In this document: positions 47,906 to 59,765 of the stretch, piece after piece | Position numbering within the stretch: position 1 is the first letter of the stretch | Layout: each line of letters opens with the position of its first letter | Notes under the pieces: model-generated | Database searches by the model: none | Told to the model about the DNA's origin: nothing | Seen by the model: only the letters and a program-made list of their open reading frames with translations | Made by a program: the position numbers and the translations under genes | Assembly: GCF_003945595.2 (NCBI RefSeq) | Contig: NW_024104895.1 | Location: forward strand, 1-64,000 | Length of the DNA stretch: 64,000 bases | Direction: 5' to 3' | From: Pipra filicauda | Taxonomy: Eukaryota; Chordata; Aves; Passeriformes; Pipridae

Positions 47906-48089
47906 CCCTCCCCAACTGTTACCCCCCCCGTGACCTCCACTGTGCCCCCCCACGTTCCTGGGGTGCCACGGGAAGAACATCCTGCTGTGCAACGGGAACA
48001 GAACGGCCTCCAGGCTCTCCAGCTACAACCAGGGGCTGGTGGTCATGGGGCAGCCCCTCCCCCCAGCCGCCTCTTCCACGTACCCCTCC

Positions 48090-49080
48090 CTGGTGACGTC
48101 ACAGGGGAGCGTGGGGATGTCACAGGGGAATGTGGTGATGTCATAGGGCATGTGGTGATGTCATAGGGGAATGTGGTGATGTCGTAGGGCATGTGGTGAT
48201 GTCATGGGGACATGGTGAGGTCATGGGGGCATGGTGATATCATAGGGAAACGCGCTGATGTCATAGGAGAACATGGTGATGTCCTAGGGAAAGTGGTGAT
48301 GTCATCTGGAGCATGGTGATGTCATAGGAGAGTGTGGTGTTGTCATAGGGGAATGTGGTGATGCCATAGGAGGCACGATGATGTCATAGGGACCATGGTG
48401 ATGTCATAGGGGACCATGATGATGTCACAGGGGAATGTGGTGGTGTCATAGGGACTGTGGTGATGTCACAGGGGACCATGGTGATGTCATGGGGGACCAT
48501 GGTGATGTCATGGGGGAGCATGGGGATGTCATAGAAGAACGTGGTGATGTCATGGGGGCGTGGTGATGTCACAGGGAGCATGGTGATGTCATAGGGGACT
48601 GTGGTGATGTCAGAGAGGAACGTGGTGATGTCACAGGGGGCATAGTGATGTCTTAGGGAAGGTGGCGATGTCATAGGGGAATGTGGTGATGTCATAGGGG
48701 AGAATGGTGATGTCATGGGGGAATGTGGGGATGTCATAGATTAACATGGTGATGTCATAGCAAAGCACGGTGATGTCACAGAGGAACATGGGGATGTCAT
48801 AGGGGAATATGGTGATGTCATAGGGGAACACAGGTGTCATAGGAAACTTGGTGATGTCACAGGGGAATGTGATGGTGTCACAGGGGAACATGGTGATGTC
48901 ATAGGGGAACGCAGTGATGTCACAGGGGAATGTGCTGATGTCATAGGGAGCGTGCTGATGTCATAGGGGAATGTAGTGACATCACAGGGGAATGGGTTGA
49001 CATTTGGGGGTAGCTGTATGATGACATCACTCCGTGTGTTGATGACATCACCGTGGTTGTCGATGGTGTCACGGTGACAT
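48090..49080 (+). repeat. 21-bp intronic minisatellite in NHR copy 2
   Basis: About 1 kb of GTGATGTCATAGGGGAATGTG-type units, against about 0.5 kb in copy 1. Confidence 0.85.
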
Positions 49081-49324
49081 CACGGTGACATCACCCAGGT
49101 GCAGATCGACACCCTGAACCCGCAGTGGAGCTCCTCGCTGGCCCTGGGGGTCACGGGGACCCCCCTGGGCGCTCCCCTCTCCTTTCCTGCACCCACGACC
49201 TCAAGTGCCCGGCCTGGAATGGCCAGGGAACCCCCAAAATATCCCCCCAACCCCCCCGGGACCCTCAAACCTCTCCTGGGACCCCCAACATCCACCAGGG
49301 ACCCCAACCCCCTCCGCCCTCATC

Positions 49325-49735
49325 CTGTATCCTTCAGAGAAGGGGGGGGGGTCTTACACAATGCCAGGAAGGTCGGGGGACCACCAAAAACACCCCCTGA
49401 ACCCCCCCAGGAGCTCCAAACCACCCCTGGGACCCTCAAACTAACCTGACCCCCCTGGGACCCCCAACATCCGCCAGGGACCCCCAAGCCCCCCCACCTC
49501 CAACCTGGATCCTGCAGAGGCCGGGGGGTCTTCCACAATGCCAGAAAGCTCAGGGGGACCCCCAAAATATCCCCCAAACAACCCCCGGGACCCCCAACCA
49601 CCCCTGGGAGCCAAAACCACCCCCGGAAGCCCCACCCCTCCCCCCTCCCAAGATCCCTGAGCCCTCCCAAACCCACCACCCCCAGCCTGGATCCTGCACA
49701 GAAGGGGGGTCTTCCACAACACCAGGAAGGTCAGG
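49325..49735 (+). repeat. 181-bp tandem unit carrying NHR piece c
   Basis: The marker GGGGGGTCTTCCACAA recurs with spacing of about 181 bp (about 49,345, 49,526, 49,707), separated by C-rich CCCCCAAAATATCCCCC-like filler. Copy 1 has one such unit at 34,840-34,884. Confidence 0.7.
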
Positions 49736-50815
49736 GAGCTGCCTTGCTCCCAACGCTGAAGAAACAAATACCTTGCTGCTTAAAGATGCCAAGTCTCTGA
49801 GCAGTTCTGTTATTCCAAGGTTTTTCTGCAACAGTTCATATCCCCCCTTGGAGTCTGTTTTGCCCGTGAAGGTGATCAGGAAGTGACCTCTGCCAGCCCT
49901 TGGCTCATGAATGAATCCTTGGCTGGTTTTTTCTCTGTTCTGTCCTGTTGCAGAGGGGAGTGAGAGAGCGGCTTTAGGGGGTCCCTGGTGTCCAGGCAGG
50001 GCCAACCCACTACACCTGCTGTCTGTACCCTGTGACTGGACCTGGAGACAGTGATGGAACAGAGCACGAGGATCCTCCCTCCCTTCCCTGGGCGCTGCTG
50101 GACAGACCTGGTGTCTGAGCCCAGCGGGAACACCTGATCCCTGTCTGTGCACTTGTCCCTTGAGGGGACAGGCATCCCTCTCGTGCCCAATCCTTCAGCC
50201 CCTCTGCCACCCACCACCACAGCAATAATTCCTCCCGTCAGACCCCAAAGCCAAACCCCAAAGCCGCCGAGCGCCGGCAGCGCCGGGAGCCAGACCCGGC
50301 AAAGGGCTCCTGCCCCTGCGCTCTCCCGGCGGGCGGGAGAAGCCGTGCCTGGAGCCGCTCGCTTTGCGCTGGGCTCTGCTGCCTCTGCCCCTTCCCACCA
50401 CCCCACCTGCTTTTGGACAAACCTATTTCTTGATCCTGAAATGCGGGGCCGGGGTGGGATGGTGTTGCCAGGTCTTCCCAGCTCCTTTTGTTTCTCAGCT
50501 CTGCCTGGCTCTGGGGCACGGCTCGGCCTTCGGCTCTGCCCGGCTCTTTTTGGCCTTTGGGTCTCCCTGGTTCCTTCCAGCCCTCAAGAGTTCACAGTGA
50601 CATCGCTTTTGGGTCCTTTGATATCGGCCCAATGCTGCTCCTCTGTGGCACAGCGGGGCCTCCTGGAGCCATGGGGACATTGGGACACTCCAGGGACACA
50701 TGGAATCAAGGCTGCCCCTTGACCTGCAGGACCTCCTGGTGCCCTGGGGCACCTCGGACACTTCCTGGCCTCTTGATGGCAAGGAGGAGCCTGTGACAAT
50801 GCAGGGCCTTTTCTT
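49736..50815. repeat. duplicated block without a recognised gene, copy 2
   Basis: Homologous to 34,885-35,960, including the CpG-rich core at 50,245-50,370. From about 50,810 it diverges from copy 1 before the CR1 flank. Confidence 0.55.
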
Positions 50816-51059
50816 GCTTTAGCGTGAGACCAGCGGTATAGAATCTTTAATGTGTCCTCTCTCTACCAACCAGGTTTCTGTAATATCTTCCACAAAAAAC
50901 TGTAGAGCCTGAGCGTGTTGGTCCAAACTATTGTGATCTCACCTGAAGATGTCCCTGCTAACAGAGGTCCTGTGTGTTCCCTCTGCTCTCTGGGCACTTG
51001 CATCCTTTGAGAGCTGCCCATCACTCTGGTAGCCAAGAGCACAGGGCAGGGGATCCCCT

Positions 51060-51610
51060 GGAGGGGGAGCAGAGACATCTTTCCTAGATCACCTTGCTCA
51101 GAGCCCCATCCAACCTGGCCTTGAATGTTTGCAGGGATGGGGCATCCACCACCTCCCTGCAAATGTGTTCCAGTGTTTCATTCTCATCATCAAATGTTTC
51201 TTCCCTCTCTCTAGTTTGAACCTCCCCTCTTTTAGTCTAACTCTCCCCTTGTCCTACTGTGACAGGCCCTGCTGAACCCTTTGCCCACCTGTTTCTAAAA
51301 AGCTGCCTTGAAGTACTGGAAGGCCCCAAGGAGGTCTCCCCACAGGCTTTTCTTCTGCAGGCTGAAGAGCCCCCACTCTCTCAGCCTGTCTCCATGCGAG
51401 AGGTGCTGCAGCCCTGGGGTCCCCTTGGTGGCCTCCTCTGGAAGTGCCCCAAGAGGTGCGTGTCTTTGCTGTGCTGAGGAGCCCATGGAGCTGCAGGAGA
51501 TGCCAGGGCTGGCAGGGGAATCCCCCCAAGCCATTGCCATTGCGGGCGGGTGCGTTGCAGACAGCCAGAGGAGCCCAGAGCTGGAGGCAGCACTGCAGGA
51601 GGGGTCTCAG
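51060..51610 (-). mobile_element. CR1 LINE 3' fragment, gene C unit
   Basis: Same insertion as at 15,030 and 36,215, in the same place relative to the peptide gene. Confidence 0.85.
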
Positions 51611-52642
51611 CTGAGCGGAGCAGAGGGGCAGAACCCCCCTGCCCTGCTGCCCACGCTGTGGGATGAGCCCAGGACACGGGGGGGTTGTGGGCTGTGAGCT
51701 CCCATTGCTGGCTCCCATCCTGCTTTTCATCCCCCACTATCCCCATGGCCTTGGATGCAGGGCTGCTCTCCATCCCTTCAGCCCCGAGCCTGGCCCTTGA
51801 GATCTGGGGGCATTTGACACCCGCTGGCTCCTTTGATCCCCTTTCCCATCCCTCCCAGAGCCCAGGGAAGGACTGAGGGACCTTGGCTGATTGTCCCTGA
51901 CCCTCCCCTGCCCTGACACCAAGCTGTGCTCCTTGGGGACGGTGCTTGGACAGCCCCAGTCAGACCCTGTTTCCCCCTGTGCCCCCAAACCACCGGGTGC
52001 CCCAGGGGACGTGGGAACACACATGGACACGGGAAGGCACCCGTGGATGTGGGAACACACCCACCCAGACAGGCACAGAGCATTTGTTTTGCTGCAGGGG
52101 TTTATTGATTCTTGCAGGGAAATTGCCAGGGCACCCAGGGGATCAGGGGGGTCCTCCAGGGATGATCATCTCCTCATGCCGCTGGAGGGGGCCAGGACAC
52201 GGGTGTCACCACCACTTCCAGTCCTGAAAGACAGAGCCCCAAACGTCACCCCCGGTGTCCACAGGGACATGGGAGGGGCCTTGTCCCCACCCTGTCTGTC
52301 TGCAGGGAGCTGGGGCAGGAGAAGGGAATTGGATGCTGAGATCCATGTGGCCCCAGAGCCCCTGAGCCCGGGATGCTCTGACACCTCCCCGAGCCCCTCC
52401 CTGCCCTCCCGGTGAGCCTGGGGGTCTGCAGAGCCCCCAGTGCAAGGCCAGGCTTGGGGGCAGCTCTGTCCAGCTGCCCCGGGACACGGAGCAGGGACAG
52501 CCCCCTGCGTGTCCCTCTGCTGTCCCCAAGCTCTGCCCACTGCAGAGGGCTCAGGGACCCCCCAGGGCCCTGCCAGGCTCCTTTGGGGGGCTGAGGAGCC
52601 TCCCATATTTCTCACCTGGACATGCAGAGAGGCAGCCGAGCG

Positions 52643-54659
52643 TCACTGGTGCAGCAGCTTCCCCAGGTCAACTTTGGGGGGCTGGGGACAAAGGCAGGGT
52701 TAGAGACACACTGGGGTGGACTGGGGCACACTGGGATGGACTGGGAAACACTGGGATGCCAGGGGGGAGGTTGTGGCCATGAGAGCGGAGGGTGTGAGCC
52801 CAGCAGAACTCAGGGTACCCACCCTAGGCCTCCTCACTGGATGGATATTGATGTCTCCCTGTAGAGAGAGTGTGAGGTGTCACTGGTCATTGGGGTGTCC
52901 CCAGGCCCAGGAAGGATGGGGGGACTACATTTCCCCCAGTTTCCCACACTGGGGACATCCCAGCTCCAGGACTTACCTGGAGACATCCAGCTCCTCCTTG
53001 TCCCGCAGATGGCTGGGGAAGGAGAGCAAAGGTTTAAGCAGGATTGGCCCCTGTGGGGCTGGGGGAGGGATACGGGTGTCCCCAGACCCCCCAGCCCATG
53101 GTTGGTTTCTCCTCTGAGGGGGAAAATCCCTTCTGCTCCCCCAGCCCCACTGCACCCAGTTTCCCCCGGGATCCCTGTTCCTGCAGGGCCCAGGGTGGGG
53201 ATGGAGACAAGGAGAGCCAGGGGAATTCAGGGCCTGCAGGAGGGTGGGGGGAGGAGGAGGGGACCCAAAGAGGGTGAAGTGGGGGGAATTGGGGATCCCA
53301 GAGGATGGGCATTGGGGTGTGGAAGGGATGGGACTGTGGGGGATGCAGGGGAGGAGGAAGGGATGGCAGTGGAGGGGACCCAGGGAATGAAGCAGGGCAG
53401 GGGTGGGGGCAGGAGAAATGGGGAAGGGGAGAAAAGTGGAAGGGACTGGGAGGGTCTTTGGGACTGAGGGGTCAAGGAAGGGGATTTCTGGACATGAGTG
53501 TCATGGGCAATGGGAAAGGGGAAGGATTAGAGGAGAAAGAGGGGAAGAAATGGTGTGGGAATGATGCCCTGTGTGTGTGTGGTGGGGTGGACTGGGGTGT
53601 GTGGGAATAGAGTGGGGGCCCTGAGGAAGGGCCTCCCCGGTGCACACTGGGGTGGACTGGGGAGCACTGGGATGGCCTGGAGGGTGGTGGCCACCAGAGG
53701 GGAGGGTCTGGGCCCAGCACAAGCCCTGGTACCCACCGGGCCGCCGATGACGCCTGCCTGTAGAGAGACAAGGAGACGTCACTGGTCACTGGGGTGTCCC
53801 CAGTGCCAGGAAGGGATGGGGGGCCCAAAGTGCCCCCCACTTCCCACACTGGGTGCCCCCCAACTCCCAGACTTACCAACTCGCAGAGTTCACCACTGGC
53901 CTCAAAGGGCTGCAGGAGGAGAGCAAAGGCTTGGTTGGGGTTGGCCTTGTGGGGCTGGGGGGGACACGGGTGTCCCCACCCCCTCCAGCCCCGGCTGCCC
54001 CCCGGGCTGAGCGGGGCTCTTTGGGATTGCGGCTCCCAGGCAAGTTGGGGACACCAGTGCAGGGGGAAAGGCAAGGCATTGAGGGCAAAGCCTGGAGGAA
54101 AGGCCCTGGGAAGGGGCCATGGCAGGGCATTTCCCAGTTGGTGCCAGTTCAGCCTGGCCAGGCCTTGTCCCACTTGAGCCCAGGGTGGAGCTTGGGCCTG
54201 TTTGTCCTCCTTGGACTCCAGTGGGGCTTGGCCCAGTTCCACCCAGTTTGGGTTGGGCCTTTGCCTTGGCTGGGAAAGAGAGGAGATGGTGGGGAGATGC
54301 CCCAGGGGACCAAGAGGATGGGATGGGGAGGCCCAAAAAGGTGGGATTTGGGGTCAGAAAGAGCAGGAAGCGTTGGGACTGTGCCAGGACGGAGCCGGGT
54401 GCAAGCATCCCGTGAGGAAGCGGAGCTGCAGCAGCAGGAGTTGAATTGTGGGAAGGGGAAGGAGAGAGGGAATTGTGGCCAGAAGAAAGTGGCCTGGCCC
54501 GGGGCTGGGGGTGCTGGGGAGTGCTGGGGGAGCCCCTGGATTGGGAAGGGGCCCATCCCTGAGCCCATGGCCGTGGCATGGGGGCCTCACCTTGGCATCT
54601 GCCGGGGGGCTCAGCAGGATGGTGAAGAGCAGGGCCACGCTGAGCACAGCGACCTTCAT
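52643..54659 (-). CDS. copy C: small secreted peptide (about 77 aa), microexon gene
   Basis: Exons: 54659-54591 (signal peptide identical to the other copies), 53909-53877 (PFEASGELCEL), 53757-53737 (AGVIGGP), 53012-52977 (PSAGQGGAGCLQ), 52858-52823 (GDINIHPVRRPR) and 52681-52643 (PPKVDLGKLLHQ, TGA). All are phase 0 with clean GT-AG sites. A UTR exon and AATAAA at 52,101-52,106 (minus) follow. By hand count 29 of the 54 mature residues after the leader lysine differ from B, while intron 1 and the bases after the stop are almost unchanged. Both cysteines are kept. The R-V-K-R of A and B is replaced by V-R-R-P. The mature form has more basic residues near the end (VRRPR). Confidence 0.75.
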
Positions 54660-55480
54660 CTTCCTCTGGGCCTGGGCAGCGCTGGCTGAGGCTGCACAAG
54701 GGCAGGAGCACATTTATCCCTGCCGGGACTCCTCCCTGCCCCCTCCCCGAGAGCCCCCGGGGCAAAGCCCGGCTGGGCACAGCCCCCAGCCCTGGCCACA
54801 AGCCCAGCCCTGGCACAGAGTCCATCCCGCCTGCGGCACCCATCCAGCCACCTTCCCCGGCATCCCTCCAGCTTCCTGCACGGGGCAGCTGCCCCTGGAA
54901 GGGCCCAGGCCCCTGGGGGTGCCAAGGGGGTGGGCAGGGAGCTGAAAGCAGCTGCATACCCTGTGGGGACAATCCCACACAACACAATCCATCCTCCAAC
55001 AGCCCCCAAAGCCTGATCCACCCATGTCCTCCTGCCCATCCCTTCCCAGAGCTTTCCCTCTGGGACACCCCAGAGCTGACCCAGGCCCCAGATCATCATG
55101 TCTGTCCACAATTGTCCCTGTTCCACTCCAGCCTTGTGGGGAAAGAAGGGGGCTGCCACTGAATATGATTTGAGAAAATTCCACCAACTTAGGTGGGAGA
55201 ACAATGGGGGACCTGGGCAGTGGGAACAGCCCCATGACTGGGATCTCCAGGCACTGGAGGCACTGGGGAGCACTGGGCAATGTTGGGCACCTGGAGACAA
55301 GGGGTAGGCTTGGGGAATTGCTCCGATGTGTCAGATCCCAGATCCAGCCCTCCCCATTTCCCAGCACTGCAGGCCCCAAATGGGTCCAGTCTCCAGCCCC
55401 AGAGCAGAGCCCAGGGGGGAAGATTCTCTGCCCTGGCCCTCCCTGTTCCTCTGCAGGCCATTTCTCTTTCCCACTCTGCT
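54660..55480 (-). repeat. upstream flank of C, inverted at D
   Basis: Matches 58,960-59,765 in reverse complement, placing C and D head to head. The first 400 bp are near identical; the outer part (55,080-55,480) shows moderate divergence and short indels. Confidence 0.8.
54712..54720 (-). promoter_or_regulatory. TATA-like box of copy C
   Basis: GGGATAAAT, at the same spacing as in A, B and D. Confidence 0.5.
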
Positions 55481-57860
55481 CTCATGAGTCCCATTCCATG
55501 GTTCAGTCCTTTCAGGGGTGCTGTGCCCCCAGAAGATGCTTTTCAAAGCCCAAGGGAGGGTTCCACTCCCCATTACACTCTTGCACTGGCCAGATGGGAC
55601 TGCTAAAGGGCAAGTGAGCCTTCCTGAGCAATCCTTTGCTCTCCAGTCACCGATCAGCTCATGGAAGGGAACCAGGAAGCCCCGGGGGGTGTGATATTGT
55701 CCTTGGCCATCTGTCAGAGTGGCAATTGGCACATTGGGTGCCCTTTGACCTGCAGCATCCCCACAAGGGAAGTCTCTTCTGAGGGCCCAGGCAAGGGAAA
55801 CAGCTGTTGAATCTTCTCCCTTCTCCAGGCAGCTCTGCCAAGAGCCCACTGGTTCCATGAGGGTCCCTGACAGACCCTCTCTGGAGTTGTTCTCTGCCAA
55901 GGATGAACGGAGCCTCCAGGCCAGTCACAACAGGGAGCTTTGGCCACTCCTTCCCAGTCAGACCATCCTCAGCCTCCAACACAGACACTCCATGGGATCC
56001 TCCCGTCCCTCCAGAGAAAAAGATGGATTCTGCCCCTTTGTCACGGGCTGTTTCAGAGCTCACTCTGCACCAGTGCCCAGCAGAGATTTCTGTTCCCGTG
56101 GGGCTGATGTGCCAGGCCATTGATCCCACACATCCCAGGAACCCTCAGGGCCCCTTTCTGAGGCCGGGCTGACCCTGTTCCTGCTCAGGGGATTGATTTC
56201 TGGGGTTTGTTACTGCAAAGCAGAAGTACCTTGAGCAGGGTCAAAAGTCAGACCAGCCCTTCTCCTCTGCCCAACAGACACTGGAGCAGGAGTTCTCCTG
56301 CACAAATGCTTTTGGCCTTTGGTTTTCCTTCCAGTTTCTGGACCTGAGCTTTCAGTCTCCAGGGAGGTTCCCCCTCCCACTCCCTCATGGCCAAGCCCCA
56401 GTCCCACAGACAGAACCTCGGGGTGACACTTGGGCTGTGCCACCAACAGCCTTTCCCTGGAGCAGGAAAAGGTCAGCTCTTCCTGGCTGAGACAGTGGTC
56501 AGCAGGAGAGGGGAGGACATCCTTAAACGCTGGGACATGTGCTGAGACACAGCCCCGAGGGAGGCAGTGGGGTTCCCACTCAGCTCCTGCAGCTGACTGG
56601 CCAACCCACCTGCCCTGGGAGCCTCCCAGCCTGCCCAGCTCGTTAACCCCAGGCTGTTGGCACATGTTCAGTTGGTGTCCAGTGCCATCCCCCTGACTGG
56701 CATCTCCAAGGCAGCCTGGGCCTCTCCTGCGTCAGTGTTCCTCAGTGATGACCCTGTGGGCAGTTCCTTCATTCCTGTCCAGATGAATTCAGCACACAAA
56801 TGATGTCACGGCACATGTGCATCTGGGCAATAATCCCCCCCTGGCACACTCTGGTCTCTAACAAATGGGGCACAAAGCAGAAACAGTCCAGAGGAAAATC
56901 TTCCTGGGCACTGCCGCCTCCTTGGGCAAGTTCCAGAGCAAATAGTCAAGGCAGTTGCCTGGAATGTTTTCCCAGCTGTCCCACAACAGATCTGTTCTGG
57001 CCCCACAGTGCCCCAGAAAGAGAGAAACCTTAACAAATGCCCCGGAAGGTCACACAACAATCACAGCCATTGACAGTTCTCAGGAACCACTTCTCAGGGT
57101 GTTTTTACTTCTTTGAAGCCGTGACAGGCATCTGTATCATCATGGGAACAAACCCAGGGACACCTGGGATTCCCTGTGGATCAGGCAAAACTTCCTCTGC
57201 CTTCAGAACCCAAAACAGGTTTTCACCACCAGACCCTTTGATCCCCAGCTCGGGACTCCTAAAAGTGCTTCTCACACCCTCATAGGCAGAGCACTAAACC
57301 AGAGCATTATTTTCCTGTCCCACAGGCTGCTGGATGGATTTGGAAGTGGATGGAGATTGGGAAGCACAGCTTGAATGACTGTGGCACATATCAGACAGAA
57401 GGAGTTTCCAGAGGAACCATGGCACCCTGTTTGAAGATCAGCAGGGGATTGGGAGACACAGGATCCACCTCAAGAAATGGGACACGGGTGTCTGAGCCAA
57501 CCTGGGAAGGAGGGATTTCAACTAGGAAAGACATGGGAAGGGCAGAGTTCTGGAGACCAGCCAGGCACCAAGACAAGGCTCCAGTGGGGAAACTTCCAGG
57601 AAGGTCCAGCAGCCCAGGGAGCGGCCCCAAGGCCTGACAAGGGGGTGTCCTCTTGCAGCCCTCCTGGCAAACAGACCCTCTCCAACACCTCAGTGAAGTG
57701 CCTGGAGAGCAAAGCACAAGGTAGGGAAACAAACACAGAGATTTGGAGATCCTGTGCAGTTGGAGACCTGGATCTCCCAGAGAGATGGTGGGATGGCTCC
57801 AGGGTTGGAGTGTTGTCATGAACGGCTCCAGGGGTTTTGGCAAAGCAGGCCAGGAAGGGG
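55481..57860. other. no gene seen; spacer between C and D
   Basis: No supported gene. A diverged relative of the palindrome arm edge is visible at about 56,860-57,000 (GAAAATCTTCCTGGGCACTG, then AATAGTCAAG, then TTTTCCCAGCTG), indicating an older duplication of the same sequence. Confidence 0.45.
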
Positions 57861-57869
57861 AGCGGTGGA

Positions 57870-58460
57870 GTCACCCCTTCTGGGATAGAAAACCAGCCCT
57901 GAGGAATCTCTGACCCAGGAGAGCAGTGAAAAGAAATGGTGGAAGAAAGACTTTCCCGTGGTCAAGGGGGATCTGGGTTGAGATCTCCTGGGCAAACTTG
58001 GCATCCACAAGTCCATGGGCCCTGTCAGATGCATTTGGGAGCACTGAGGGATCTGCTGGACACCACAGGGAGGCCACTGCTGATGATCTTTGAAAGGCTG
58101 TGTCAGTCAGGAGAGGGGCCTGAGGGCTGGATGAGAGCCAGTGTCATCCCACTCTTCCAAAAGGGCAAGAAGGACCCAGGGAGCTGCAGGCCAGTCAGCC
58201 CCACCTCCATCCCTGGAATGGGCTGGAATGGCTCATCCTGGAGGCCCTCTGAGCACGTGGATGACAGGGAGGGGATCAGGAGTGGTCAGCATGGATTCAC
58301 CAAGGGCTGACCCACCTGATTGCCATCTAGGATGGCCCAACTGGCTGGCAGGAGGAGAGCAGAGCTGTGGGTGTTGTGTGCCTGGAGCTCAGCAAGGCTT
58401 TGGGCGCTGCCCCCACCTCTGGGCTCCGGCCTGTCCTGAGGGCAGCAAGGGAGCCCCAGG
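57870..58460 (+). mobile_element. CR1 LINE reverse-transcriptase remnant
   Basis: Frames encode decayed CR1 ORF2 text: RPLLMIFERLCQSGEGPEGW, then ASVIPLFQKGKKDPGSCRPV, then SGQHGFTKG, a stop, and after a frame change VVCLELSKALG, matching the FTKG and LDFSKAFD regions of CR1-type reverse transcriptases. Stops and frame changes make it non-functional. Confidence 0.8.
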
Positions 58461-58959
58461 GCTGTGGGGTGCCCCAGGACCTGCTCCTGCCCGTGCCCCC
58501 AGCTCTGCCCTGCTCTGCCAGGCCTGGGGGGAGCCCGGGTGTCCAGGCTGCCTTGACCTCCCCCATTCCCAGACTGCCCAGATCAGACAGGGCTGGAAAG
58601 CCCTGGGATTGCTGAATGGCTTCCTGCTGCCTCAGGCCATGGGCAAACAGGGCTTATCAGAGGTGCTGGGAGGGACAAACACCCCTCCTGCTGGCAGGGG
58701 AGCTCTGTTTGCCCAATTAGCTCCAAGTGGCTGCCTGGGGACAAGGGCCCCTTCAGGCTGTCCCTCTGCATGGCCACACTCTGCCCAGGGCCAGCGCTGG
58801 CGTGGGCCCAGAGACCTGGAGAGACACTGTGTGGGGACAAGGGCTTGTGGGGAGCTGAGGCCAAGTCCCAGCCAGGGACAGAGCTGGACACGGAGCCTTG
58901 TTGGGGATGGGGTCCCTTGGAACCCCCCCGTGTGGGGCAGCTCTGCAGAGCGGGACCCA
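58461..58959. other. no gene seen
   Basis: A GC-rich stretch between the CR1 remnant and the D upstream flank; nothing recognisable. Confidence 0.4.
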
Positions 58960-59704
58960 GGTGATGTGGGTGGCCCCGGGTGTGACAAAGGCAGGACAAG
59001 ACAGGGGATCTTCCCCCTGGGCTCTGCTCTGGGGCTGGAGACTGGACCCATTTGGGGCCTGCAGTGCTGGGAAATGGGGTCGGTTGGATCTGGGAACTGC
59101 CACACCCGAGCAATTCCCCAAGCCTTCCCCTTGTCTCCAGGTGCCCAACATTGCCCAGTGCTCCCCAGTGCCTCGGAGATCCCAGTCATGGGGCTGTTCC
59201 CACTGCCCAGGTCCCCCATTGTTCTCCCACCTAAGGAGGTGGGATTTTCCCAAATCATATTCAGTGGCAGCCCCCTTCTTTCCCCTCGGGGCTGGAGTGG
59301 GAACAGGGACAATTGTGCTCAGACACGCCGGGTTTGGGGCTGGGCTGAGCTCTGGGGTGTCCCAGAGGGAAAGCTGTGGGAAGGGATGGGCAGGAGGACA
59401 TGGGTGGATCAGGCTTTGGGGGCCGTTGGAGGATGGATTGTGTTGTGTGGGATTGTCCCCACAGGGTATGCAGCTGCTTTCAGCTCCCTGCCCACCCCCT
59501 TGGCACCCCCAGGGGCCTGGGCCCTTCCAGGGGCAGCTGCCCCGTGCAGGAAGCTGGAGGGATGCCGGGGAAGGTGGCTGGATGGGTGCCGCAGGCGGGA
59601 TGGACTCTGTGCCAGGGCTGGGCTTGTGGCCAGGGCTGGGGGCTGTGCCCAGCCGGGCTTTGCCCCGGGGGCTCTCGGGGAGGGGGCAGGGAGGAGTCCC
59701 GGCA

Positions 59705-59713
59705 GGGATAAAT
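59705..59713 (+). promoter_or_regulatory. TATA-like box of copy D
   Basis: GGGATAAAT about 55 nt before the ATG at 59,766. The surrounding 100 bp is nearly identical in all four complete copies. Confidence 0.5.
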
Positions 59714-59765
59714 GTGCTCCTGCCCTTGTGCAGCCTCAGCCAGCGCTGCCCAGGCCCAGAGGAAG

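Larger units (their letters stand above)
47953..49735 (+). pseudogene. NHR-domain (NEURL4-like) pseudogene, copy 2
   Basis: Pieces match copy 1. Piece a is at 47,961-48,080 (LLCNGNRT instead of LLSNGNRT). Piece b is at 49,099-49,220 (VQIDTLNPQWSSSLALGVTG). Piece c is present three times, near 49,350, 49,531 and 49,712 (VLHNARKV, VFHNARKL, VFHNTRKV). The same out-of-frame RLFHV after the C-run is present, so the break predates the duplication. The intron a-b minisatellite is about twice as long as in copy 1. Confidence 0.62.
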
